DNA of 64,000 nucleotides from Otis tarda (Eukaryota; Chordata; Aves; Otidiformes; Otididae). This document shows, piece after piece, positions 34,301-46,300 of this stretch. The stretch covers positions 1-64,000 of the forward strand of contig JAPMTP010000045.1 in NCBI GenBank assembly GCA_026413225.1. The letters run 5' to 3'. Below the pieces are notes generated by a model. The model worked only from the letters and a program-made list of their open reading frames with translations. It searched no databases and was not told the origin of the DNA. A program made the position numbers and the translations under genes. Position 1 is the first letter of the stretch. Each line of letters begins with the position of its first letter.

Positions 34301-37300
34301 GGGGTCGATGTGCTCATGCAGTGTGTGCACTCTTATTGCCTGCCAGCTGGCTGCGTGCGCGGTCATGCTCCCTTCCAGCGACATCTCAACCATAGCAGCC
34401 ATTTCCTGGGGGTGGGAATGTGCCGCAGTTCCAGTAAATGCGGAGGGGAGGCCTGGGACTGGCCTCTGGGAGACCCTCGGAGAGGATCTCGGAGCCTGAA
34501 TCCCGTGGTGAGAGGCTGGCGAGGGTCTCTGGGCTGGTGAGTGTGTCCAGGCTGCTGAGGGTCTCTGGGAACAAGGCAGAGCTGTTGTCCACGGGCAGAA
34601 GAGATGCTGAGTGAGGAAGGATGTGAGGAAGTGTCTAACCGGTATTGGAATGGGCCCCTGAGCGTGGTGGGTTTCTGCAAATGGGTGGTCCTCAGTCGAT
34701 GGGGCTGTTGGGGAGGAAAAGATAGACATAGCAGAAGCGAGCGGGCCAAACGTGCGCATGACCAAGAAGTAATGCGGCGGTGTTAACGTGTGCTGTAGAG
34801 TTTCAGGGCAATGGCCGTGAGTCGATGCTGGGAACCTCGCTGGATGCATCTTCTGTCAGGGAGCCACCCTGTTTTCTGAGGTAAGGTGTGCTGGCTGGGC
34901 TGGAGGGGCTGGGAGAAGAGCGGCTGTTGCCTGGGGAGCAGAGCGTAGGCTAAGGGGTATTGCGCAAGCAGCCCTGAGGTGGAAAGAGTCCTCTGGGTAG
35001 GCTGAGATGGTCTTAAGTGAGTGTAGTTTCCACGTGATGCGGAGGAGCGTGTAAGTGCTCCGCTGTCCCATGCGGACGGCTGTGGGCAAGAGAGAGGGAG
35101 CTGGCGAGGCCAGAGGTGTGAAGCTCAGGGAGCGAAGGGCAGGTAAAAGAGCGACGTGCGTGTGTCGATGATGAGATGGGGCTCAGGAAGGCGTGCGCGG
35201 GCTCCGGGAAATGAGTCTGTCGAAGCGGCTGTGAGAGCGGCGGTTATCTTTGTCAGGAAATGCAGGGAGGAGGTGGCGGAGATGCAGAACGTGATCCTGT
35301 CCAAGGAGGACGTCATCAGCCGGCTAAGCAAGGAGCTCAAGGAAACCAGAGGCAGGATGTTGGACTTGAGAGGTGGGTGAAGCATACTGCATGGCCTCCG
35401 TCTTCCCGTCCCTCCTGCGAGCGGTAACGAGGGCGGTAGGTGTGAAGCGGGCACGGCGCAGCTACGGGAAAGCGATGTCCCCATGCGAAAGCGAAGCTGT
35501 AGGGCAGCTTGGGGCAAAGCAGGCGGTCCGTTCCCTCTGGGGGTGGGTGAATTCCTCGCTGTCCTTGGGTAAGCGGTAGCAGTGCTGGTGAGTGAGGGTG
35601 AGCAGATGCCCCGAGGGAGATGGGGACACACACACAAATGGAGCCCATCTTTCTCCAGGATGCCACTGCTTGGGCTCCCTTGGAGCCGAAGGTGGCCTGA
35701 GGCTTTAAATTGGGAGAGCCTGTCCGGGGATCCCTCAGTGGGAGTGACGTTGCTTTGGGGAGGCTGTATGGGGCAGAAAGGAGCCTGAGGTGTGAGACGA
35801 AGGGATGCGCGTGGCCCGCTTTTGCTGGCCATAACGGCGCGAAACGAATGAGGAAGGCAGGTGGGTGAAAGCGGGCAGGCCAGGAAATGCTGGCGACCCC
35901 GCTTTTCTCGAAGCAGAGGGCAAGTGTCTGTAGCGAGCCGTGACTGCGGCATCTGCCCTGACAAAGAGACCGGCCCTGCGCCGCGATTTAGGGAAGCAAG
36001 GTCTGGTGGCAGGGCCCAGGAGGCGAGGGCTGCAAGCGAGGGCAGGGCGAGGGTTTGCGGGGACAAGCGCCATGATGGCTGACGGCCCTCACGATGATTC
36101 CTTGGGAAAAAGGGACGTGGCCGCGGACGTCGGATCACTGGGAGGTGCGGATCCCCCAGGGCTTGGGTGATGGGGGAGCCAGACACCCATGGAGCTGTGG
36201 TGTGCCTAGGGGAGCTGAGCGAGCAGCAGAAGTCAGAAGTGGAGCAGAACATGTGCCAGGTGAAAGACCAAGAGCGGGAGCTGCACCTGCTTAGAAAGGA
36301 GCTGTTGGAGATGGCCATGGTGATGAAGGAGAAGGACAGAGCTCTGCAAGCAGCAGCTAATGAGTTAAGGTACACGCAGCCATGAACTGGGGCCTTGGCC
36401 AAAGCTGCTTTGTGGATTCCCAGCAGCTGGCGGCATTTCGGGATCTCGCAAGGAGCCAACGGTGTGTGCGAGAGCCGCGGAGCGGAGCTCTATGCAAGTG
36501 CCACGTGAACTGAGATGGGGGTTTAGTGGAACACGTGCCAGTGGCCGTGTGTTGAAGTCGCCATGAAGTGAGCTGAACGTTCCCACCCACCCCGCGATAG
36601 TCACCGGCGGGTTCCTGGGGCGCTGCTCTCCACAAGCTGTTTGGGCAGCTGTTGTCCGTCATGGTATCCCTCAAGGGTCTTGTCTCTTGGCACAGGCAAG
36701 CCCGAGCAGAGTGTCAGGCGCTGAGGGACGCCTCGCGAGAAGCGGTGCTGAAGGTGGAGGAGGCTCCCAGGATACCGGCAAAGGTGGCTGAAGCCTTTGG
36801 GAGGGTGAGTCCGCGTGGAGGCTGCAGAGCTCTGGGTTTGCTGAGGGTATCGATGGCGCACGTGGTGTTTGTCAGTGTGCCGGTGAGAGTGGCCAGTGCC
36901 CCAGCCCGCCTCAGGCGTGCTGCGAGCTGGCCAAAGGCAGGAGCAGGGCTGCCCGTGGCACCCACGAGTCGCGTCAGCCGTGCTCCTGCGTGGGCATTGC
37001 CAGCGGGTGAGGAGCTGGATGTGGGCGCAGCCCTTTGGAAGCGCGAGGTGTGGTGTGTGCGGATGGCTGTGCTGATTGCCAAGCAGAGGCGGGGGCGATG
37101 GAGGGGAAGATCTGCAAGCGTTGGCTCCTTTTCCCAACCTTGCTGGTGGTATTGGCGCCACAAAAGCGGTGACAGGGCTGAGCGAGCAGAAGCAGGGGTA
37201 GCGTGTTGCACCGGATGGGAATGGAGGGTCTTTTGTCCTCCGCGCTGAATCCCCATTTGAGTTCCCTGGCACAGGAAAAGGGAAGAACTGCAATGTGACT

Positions 37301-40300
37301 GCAGCAGCAGCTGGAGGGACTGTAGGCATCGTACATCCTGTACGGCAAGGGTGGCAGAGGGCGTGCCAGCGAGGAAGGCTGGGTGCCAGGCGGTGACTCG
37401 GAGCCTGACGCTGAGCGGGAGGTAGCGCCTGCCCTGGTGCGCACGTAGCGATGGGGAGGGGAAGCGCCAGGCGCCAGAGGTGCAGCCCAGGCAAAGCTGT
37501 TGTTTGAGAGCGAATGGCGGGGCGACAGCGGCCAGAGCCGAGCGGGGAGCTTGCAGCAGTGGGCAGGGTGGGATGAAGGGCCTCCCTTCTCCTGAGTGTC
37601 TGGATGTTTGGGGCCATGCAGCAAGCAAGGGAACCGCGGGGGTCTGTGTGCGGGGGTGTAGCGCAGATGAGAATCCCGCATGCGATCAGTAGAACATCAT
37701 GGGTAGAGCACTGGTGCAGGTTGCCCAGAGAGGTGGTGGATGCCCCATCCCTGGAAACATTCCAGGCCAGGTTGGCCGGGGCTCTGAGCAACCTGGTGTG
37801 GTTGGAGATGTCCCTGCTCCTTGCAGGGGGCTGGACTGGATGGGGTTTAAAGGTCCCTTCCAAGCCAAACCATTCTGTCATTCTATGATCACTTAGAAAG
37901 GCAGGCCACCGAGCGGATCGGTGTGCCTGTGTCCAAGGCAATAAAATCCTCTGCGGTGGTGCCAAGTGCCAGAGAAAAACGCTGAGGGGGCCGCTGAGAG
38001 CCACGCGCCGTCCCTCTCTCAGCTCTTCAGAGCGTTTGCAGGGCTGATGCCGGCACAGGGGACCACGTAAGGGGTCTCTGCTGCCGCTGCTGTACCCCAC
38101 CAATCTGCCAGGAGGCTGTGGGGAGAGACGCCCCATGGGCTTGGCTCTTGGCAGCTTCCGAGGGAGCGGCGTCTTTCAGCGTGGCGGTGTCTAAGCCGGG
38201 GTCATGCTGTGCTCGAGTTGACCCGGAGGCGATTTGGGTGAGAACTGACTGGGCTGCTTCTTCCTGCAGCCGGCGTGGGCCTTGGTCAACCTGGGCATGT
38301 GGTGCCGAGACCAGAGGCACGAGGAAACGATCCGGCGCCAAAAAGCAGGCATGGACGAGCTCCGGGGGAGACTGAAGATGCTGGAGGAGAGTCAGTCCTC
38401 AGGTAAGTGAGGCTGTCAGGGCTGTAGGGGGAAGAGGCATCCGTTAGGGCCTGACAGGCGTGGTGGAGCCCGTAACGCAGAGGAGGGGGCAATGGGCCAT
38501 GCCAGGGGCACAGGCTCCTCACGTGCATGGGGTTGAGGCTGTTCCCATGCAAAGGCAGCTCTCCCGTGCATGGTAGTGTGCGCAGGTGATAGGAAAGCGT
38601 TGCAGAAGAAGAAGTGCCAGGCTTCAGAAAAGCGCTTGGTGCCGTGTGAGGAGGTGGCGTTGGCAGGAGGCGGCGGGCGAAGGGCTTGGCAGCAGGAGCT
38701 GCCGCGCAGTGGGAGCCAGCAGCCAGCAGGCGCCCGGCGCTGTGCGTGAGGGCTCCCGCTCTCGGCTGCTGCGCTCCTCGGTGCAAGCGAGAGCAGCCAG
38801 CGCCTCAAGGAACGGAGCCGTGGGTCTCGTAAAGCCTTGGGATTAGCGTGCGGTGTGAGAGTCCTCTGCCAGCCCTCGGCCATTCTCTTTCGTTCCCTCT
38901 CTGTCGGGTCTCTATCTGTACGGAGAGCAGTGTGGAGAAGCGGTGCCATCGCTGGTAGGAGTTCCGAAGTAGAGGAGCAGTGAGGGGTGCAATCTCCAAA
39001 TTGTCCCCCAGGGAAGTAGGGTTGCATGCTAAATATGTAGGGAAAGCCATGGCCAGAGGCTGGGGTAGCGCTATCTGCAAGGCGGGCGCGTGCAGGCTGT
39101 TCTCCGTGGCCTGTGCCCATCTCCGAGCCCAGGCAACCCGGCGAGGCTCCAAGTGGCCGAGCCTGAATCCCGTGGTGAGAGGCTGGCGAGGGTCTCTGGG
39201 CTGGTGAGGGTCTCTGGGAACAAGGCAGACCTGTTGTCCACGGGCAGAAGAGATGCTGAGTGAGGAAGGATGTGAGGAACTGTCTAAGCAGTATTGGAAT
39301 GGGCCCCTGAGCGTGGTGGGTTTCTGCAAATGGGTGGTCCTCAGTCGATGGGGCTGCTTGGGGAGGAAAAGATAGACATAGCGGAAGCGAGCGGGCCAAA
39401 CGTGCGCATGACCAAGAAGTAATGCGGCGGTGTTAACGTGTGCCGTAGAGTTTCAGGGCAATGTCCGTGAGTCGATGCTGGGAACCTCGCTGGATGCATC
39501 TTCTGTCAGGGAGCCGCCCTGTTTTCTGAGGTAAGGTGTGCTGGCTGGGCTGGAGGGGCTGGGAGAAGAGCGGCTGTCGCCTGGGGAGCCCAGGGAAGGC
39601 CAAGGGGCATTGCGCAAGCAGCCCTGAGGTGGAAAGAGTCCTCTGGGTAGGCTGAGATGGTCTTAAGTGAGTGTAGTTTCCACGTGATGCGGAAGAGCGT
39701 GTAAGTGCTCCGCTGTCCCACGCGGACGGCTGTGGGCAAGAGAGAGGGAGCTGGCGAGGCCAGAGGTGTGAAGCTCAGGGAGCGAAGAGCAGGTAAAAGA
39801 GCGACGTGCGTGTGTCGATGATGAGATGGGGCTCAGGAAGGCGTGCGCGGGCTCCGGGAAATGAGTCTGTCGAAGCGGCTGTGAGAGCGGCGGTTATCTT
39901 TGTCAGGAAATGCAGGGAGGAGCTGGCGGAGATGCAGAACGTGATCCTGTCCAAGGAGGACGTCATCAGCTGGCTAAGCAACGAGCTCAAGGAAACCAGA
40001 GGCAGGATGTTGGACTTGAGAGGTGGGTGAAGCATACTGCATGGCCTCCGTCTTCCCGTCCCTCCTGCGAGCGGTAACGAGGGCGGTAGGTGTGAAGCGG
40101 GCACGGCGCAGCTACGGGAAAGCGATGTCCCCATGCGAAAGCGAAGCTGTAGGGCAGCTTGGGGCAAAGCAGGCGGTCCGTTCCCTCTGGGGGTGGGTGA
40201 ATTCCTCGCTGTCCTTGGGTAAGCGGTAGCAGTGCTGGTGAGTGAGGGTGAGCAGATGCCCCGAGGGAGATGGGGACACACACACAAATGGAGCCCATCT

Positions 40301-43300
40301 TTCTCCAGGATGCCACTGCTTGGGCTCCCTTGGAGCCGAAGGTGGCCTGAGGCTTTAAATTGGGAGAGCCTGTCCGGGGATCCCTCAGTGGGAGTGACGT
40401 TGCTTTGGGGGGGCTGTATGGGGCAGAAAGGAGCCTGAGGTGTGAGACGAAGGGATGCGCGTGGCCCGCTTTTGCTGGCCATAACGGCGCGAAACGAATG
40501 AGGAAGGCAGGTGGGTGAAAGCGGGCAGGCCAGGAAATGCTGGCGACCCCGCTTTTCTCGAAGCAGAGGGCAAGTGGCTGTAGCGAGCCGTGACTGCGGC
40601 ATCTGCCCTGACAAAGAGACCGGCCCTGCACCGCGATTTAGGGAAGCAAGGTCTGGTGGCAGGGCCCAGGAGGCGAGGGCTGCGAGCGAGGGCAGGGCGA
40701 GGGTTTGCGGGGACAAGCGCCATGATGGCTGACGGCCCTCATGATGATGCCTTGGGAAAAAGGGACGTGGCCGCGGACATCGGATCACTGGGAGGTGCGG
40801 ATCCCCCAGGGCTTGGGTGATGGGGGAGCCAGACACCCATGGAGCTGTGGTGTGCCTAGGGGAGCTGAGCGAGCAGCGGAAGTCAGAAGTGGAGCAGAAC
40901 ATGTGCCAGGTGAAAGACCAAGAGTGGGAGCTGCACCTGCTTAGAAAGGAGCTGTGGGAGATGGCCATGGTGATGAAGGAGAAGGACAGAGCTCTGCAAG
41001 CAGCAGCTAATGAGTTAAGGTACACGCAGCCATAAACTGGGGCCTTGGCCAAAGCTGCTGTGTGGATTCCCAGCAGCTGGCGGCATTTCGGGATCTCCCC
41101 GGGAGCCAAAGGTGTGTGCGAGAGCCGCGGAGCGGAGCTCAGCGATGGGGGCTCTATGCAAGCGCCACGTGAACTGAGATAGGGGTTGAGTGGAACACGT
41201 GCCAGTGGCCGTGTGTTGAAGTCGCCACGAACTGAGCTGAACGTTCCCACCCAGCCCACGATAGTCACCGGCGGGTGCCCGGGGTGCTGCTCTCCACAAG
41301 CTGTTTGGGCAGCTGTTGTCCGTCACAGTGTCCCTCAAGGGTCTTGTCTCTTGGCACAGGCAAGCCCGAGCAGAATGTCAGGCGCTGAGGGACGCCTCGC
41401 GAGAAGCGGTGCTGAAGGTGGAGGAGGCTCCCGGGATACCGGCGAAGGTGGCTGAAGCCTTTGGGAGGGTGAGTCCGCGCGGAGGCTGCCGAGCTCTGGG
41501 TTTGCTGAGGGTATCGATGGCGCACGTGGTGTTTGTCAGTGTGCCGGTGAGAGTGGCCAGTGCCCCAGCCCGCCTCAGGCGTGCTGCGAGCTGGCCAAAG
41601 GCAGGAGCAGGGCTGCCCGTGGCACCCACGAGCCGCGTCAGCGGTGCTCCTGCGTGGGCATTGCCAGCGGGTGAGGAGCTGGATGTGGGCGCAGCGCTTT
41701 GGAAGCGCGAGGTGTGGTGTGTGCGGATGGCTGTGCTGATTGCCAAGCAGAGGCAGGGGCGATGGAGGGGAAGATCTGCAAGCGTTGGCTCCTTTTCCCA
41801 ACCTTGCTGGTGGTATTGGCGCCACAAAAGCGGTGACAGGGCTGAGCGAGCAGAAGCAGGGGTAGCGTGTTACACCGGACGGGAATGGAGGGTCTTTTGT
41901 CCTCTGCGCTGAATCCCCATTTGAGTTCCCTGGCACGGGAAAAGGGAAGAACTGCAATGTGACTGCGGCAGCAGCTGGAGGGACTGTAGGAATCGTACAT
42001 CCTGTACGGCAAGGGTGGCAGAGGGCGTGCCAGCGAGGAAAGCTGGGTGCCAGGCGGTGACTCGGAGCCTGTCGCTGAGCGGGAGGTAGCGCCTGCCCTG
42101 GTGCGCACGTAGCGATGGGGAGGGGAAGTGCCGGGCGCCAGAGGTGCAGCCCAGGCAAAGCTGTTGTTTGAGAGCGAATGGCGGGGCGACAGCGGCCAGA
42201 GCCGAGCGGGGAGGTTGCAGCAGTGGGCAGGGTGGGATGAAGGGCCTCCCTTCTCCTGAGTGTCTGGATGTTTGGGGCCATGCAGCAAGCAAGGGAACCG
42301 CGGGGGTCTGTGTGCAGGGGTGTAGCGCAGAAGAGAATCCCGCATGCGATCAGTAGAACATCATGGGTAGAGCACTGGTGCAGGTTGCCCAGAGAGGTGG
42401 TGGATGCCCCATCCCTGGAAACATTCCAGGCCAGGTTGGCCGGGGCTCTGAGCAACCTGGTGTGGTTGGAGATGTCCCTGCTCCTTGCAGGGGTTGGACT
42501 GGATGGGCTTTAAAGGTCCCTTCCAAGCCAAACCATTCTGTCATTCTATGATCACTTAGAAAGGCAGGCCACCGAGCGGATCGGTGTGCCTGTGTCCAAG
42601 GCAATAAAATCCTCTGCGGTGGCGCCAAGTGCCAGAGAAAAACGCTGAGGGGGCCGCTGAGAGCCACGCGCCATCCCTCTCACAGCTCTCCGGAGCGTTT
42701 GCAGGGCTGATGCCCTTGCCGGCGTGAGGCCGGCACAGGGGACCACGTAAGGGGTCTCTGCTGCCGCTGCTGTACCCCACCAATCTGCCAGGAGGCTGTG
42801 GGGAGAGACGCCCCATGGGCTTGGCTCTTGACACCTGCTGAGCGAGCGGCGTCTTTCAGCGTGGCGGTGTCTAAGCCGGGGTCAAGCTGAGCTAGTGTTG
42901 ACCCGGAGGCGATTTGGGCGCGAACTGACTGGGCTGCTTCTTCCTGCAGCCGGCGTGGGCCTTGGTCAACCTGGGCATGCGGTGCCGAGACCAGAGGCAC
43001 GAGGAAACAATCCGGCGCCAAAAAGCAGGCATGGACGAGCTCCGGGGGAGACTGAAGATGCTGGAGGAGAGTCAGTCCTCAGGTAAGTGAGGCTGTCAGG
43101 GCTGTAGGGGGAAGAGGCCTCTGTTAGGGCCTGACAGGCGTGGTGGAGCCCGTAACGTGGAGGAGGGGGCAATGGGCCATGCCAGGGGCACAGGCTCCTC
43201 ACGTGCATGGGGCTGAGGCTGTTCCCATGCAAAGGCAGCTCTCCCGTGCATGGTAGTGTGCGCAGGTGATAGGAAAGCGTTGCAGAAGAAGAAGTGCCAG

Positions 43301-46300
43301 GCTTCAGAAAAGCGCTTGGTGCCGTGTGAGGAGGTGGCGTTGGCAGGAGGCGGCCGGCGAGGGGCTTGGCAGCAGGAGCTGCCGCGCAGTGGGAGCCAGC
43401 AGCGAGCAGGCGCCCGGCGCTGTGCGTGAGGGCTCCCGCTCTCGGCTGCTGCGCTCCTCGGTGCAAGCGAGAGCAGCCAGCGCCTCAAGGAACGGAGCCG
43501 TGGGTCTCGTAAAGCCTTGGGATTAGCGTGCAGTGTGAGAGTCCTCTGCCAGCCCTCGGCCATTCCCATTCGGTCGCTCTCTGTCGGGTCTCTCCCTGCA
43601 CGGAGAGCAGTGTGGAGAAGCGGTGCCATCGCTGGTAGAAGCTCCCAAGTAGAGGAGCAGTGAGGGGTGCAATCTCCGAATTGTCCCCCAGGGAAGTAGG
43701 GTTGCATGATAAATATGTAGGGAAAGCCATGGCCAGAGGCTGGGGTAGCGCTATCTGCAGGGCGGGCGCGTGCAGGCTGTTCTCCGTAGCCTGTGCCCGT
43801 CTCCGAGCCCAGGCAACCCGGCGAGGCTCCAAGTGGCCGAGCCTGAATCCCGTGGTGAGAGGCTGGCGAGGGTCTCTGGGCTGGTGAGTGTCTCCAGGCT
43901 GCTGAGGGTCTCTGGGAACAAGGCAGAGCTGTTGTCCGTCGGCAGAAGAGATGCTGAGTGAGGAAGGATGTGAGGAACTGTCTATTCAGTATTGGAATGG
44001 GCCCCTGAGCGTGGTGGGTTTCTGCAAATGGGTGGTCCTCAGTCGATGGGGCTGTTCGGGAGGAAAAGATAGACATAGCAGAAGCGAGCGGGCCAAACAT
44101 GCGCATGACCAAGAAGTAATGCGGCGGTGTTAACGTGTGCTGTAGAGTTTCAGGGCAATGGCCGTGAGTCGATGCTGGGAACCTCGCTGGATGCATCTTC
44201 TGTCAGGGAGCCGCCCTGTTTTCTGAGGTAAGGTGTGCTGGCTGGGCTGGAGGGGCTGGGAGAAGAGCGGCTGTCGCCTGGGGAGCCCAGGGAAGGCCAA
44301 GGGGCATTGCGCAAGCAGCCCTGAGTTGGAAAGAGTCCTCTGGGTAGGCTGAGATGGTCTTAAGTGCATGTAGTTTCCACGTGATGCGGAGGAGCGTGTA
44401 AGTGCTCCGCTGTCCCACGCGGACGGCTGTGGGCAAGAGAGAGGGAGCTGGCGAGGCCAGAGGTGTGAAGCTCAGGGAGCGAAGGGCAGGTAAAAGAGCG
44501 ACGTGCGTGTGTCGATGATGAGATGGGGCTCAGGAAGGCGTGCGCGGGCTCCGGGAAATGAGTCTGTCGAAGCGGCTGTGAGAGCGGCGGTTATCTTTGT
44601 CAGGAAATGCAGGGAGGAGGTGGCGGAGATGCAGAACGTGATCCTGTCCAAGGAGGACGTCATCACCCGGCTAAGCAACGAGCTCAGGAAAACCAGAGGC
44701 AGGATGTTGGACTTGAGAGGTGGGTGAAGCATACTGCATGGCCTCCGTCTTCCCGTCCCTCCTGCGAGCGGTAACGAGGGCGGTAGGTGTGAAGCGGGCA
44801 CGGCGCAGCTACGGGAAAGCGATGTCCCCATGCGAAAGCGAAGCTGTAGGGCAGCTTGGGGCAAAGCAGGCGGTCCGTTCCCTCTGGGGGTGGGTGAATT
44901 CCTCGCTGTCCTTGGGTAAGCGGTAGCAGTGCTGGTGAGTGAGGGTGAGCAGATGCCCCGAGGGAGATGGGGACACGCACACAAATGGAGCCCATCTTTC
45001 TCCAGGATGCCACTGCTTGGGCTCCCTTGGAGCCGAAGGTGGCCTGAGGCTTTAAATTGGGAGAGCCTGTCCGGGGATCCCTCAGTGGGAGTGACGTTGC
45101 TTTGGGGAGGCTGTATGGGGCAGAAAGGAGCCTGAGGTGTGAGACGAAGGGATGCGCGTGGCCCGCTTTTGCTGGCCATAACGGTGCGAAGCGAATGAGG
45201 AAGGCAGGTGGGTGAAAGCGGGCAGGCCAGGAAATGCTGGCGACCCCGCTTTTCTCGAAGCAGAGGGCAAGTGGCCATAGCGAGCTGTGACTGTGGCATC
45301 TGCCCTGACCAAGAGACCGGCCCTGCGCCGCGATTTAGGGAAGCAAGATCTGGTGGCAGGGCCCAGGAGGCGAGGGCTGCGAGCGAGGGCAGGGCGAGGG
45401 TTTGCGGGGACAAGCGCCATGATGGCTGACGGCCCTCACGATGATGCCTTGGGAAAAAGGGACGTGGCCGCGGACGTCGGATCACTGGGAGGTGCGGATG
45501 CCCCAGGGCTTGGGTGATGGGGGAGCCAGACACCCATGGAGCTGTGGTGTGCCTAGGGGAGCTGAGCAAGCAGCGGAAGTCAGAAGCGGAGTGGAACATG
45601 TGCCAGGTGAAAGACCAAGAGTGGGAGCTGCACCTGCTTAGAAAGGAGCTGTTGGAGATGGCCATGGTGATGAAGGAGAAGGACAGAGCTCTGCAAGCAG
45701 CAGCTAATGAGTTAAGGTACACGCAGCCGTGAACTGGGGCCTTGGCCAAAGCTGCTTTGTGGATTCCCAGCAGCTGGCGGCATTTCGGGATCTGCCCAGG
45801 AGCCAAAGGTGTGTGCGAGAGCCACGGAGCGGAGCTCAGCGATGGGGGCTCTATGCAAGCGCCTCGTGAACTGAGATAGGGGTTTAGTGGAACACGTGCC
45901 AGTGGCCGTGTGTTGAAGTCACCACGAACTGAGCTGAACGTTCCCACCCACCCCGCGATAGTCACCGGCGGGTGCCCGGGGTGCTGCTCTCCACAAGCTG
46001 TTTGGGCAGCTGTTGTCCGTCACGGTGTCCCTCAAGGGTCTTGTCTCCTGGCACAGGCAAGCCCGAGCAGAGTGTCAGGCGCTGAGGGACGCCTCGCGAG
46101 AAGCGGTGCTGAAGGTGGAGGAAGCTCCCAGGATACCAGCGAAGGTGGCTGAAGCCCTTGGGAGGGTGAGTCCGCGCGGAGGCTGCCGAGCTCTGGGTTT
46201 GCTGAGGGTATCGATGGCGCACGTGGTGTTTGTCAGTGTGCCGGTGGGAGTGGCCAGTGCCCCAGCCCGCCTCAGGCGTGCTGCGAGCTGGCCAAAGGCA

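Noticed and set aside
39220-39390. Exon-like peptide EMLSEEGCEELSKQYWNGPL in every cassette
   Set aside because: It looks codable, but no AG/GT pair gives a phase that joins D to K. It is therefore kept as intron.
39775-41268. Long antisense frames (about 500 codons) across cassette exons and introns, repeated at 35,125, 44,472 and 9,365
   Set aside because: They ignore splice borders, lie opposite good coiled-coil exons, and recur simply because the units are repeated.
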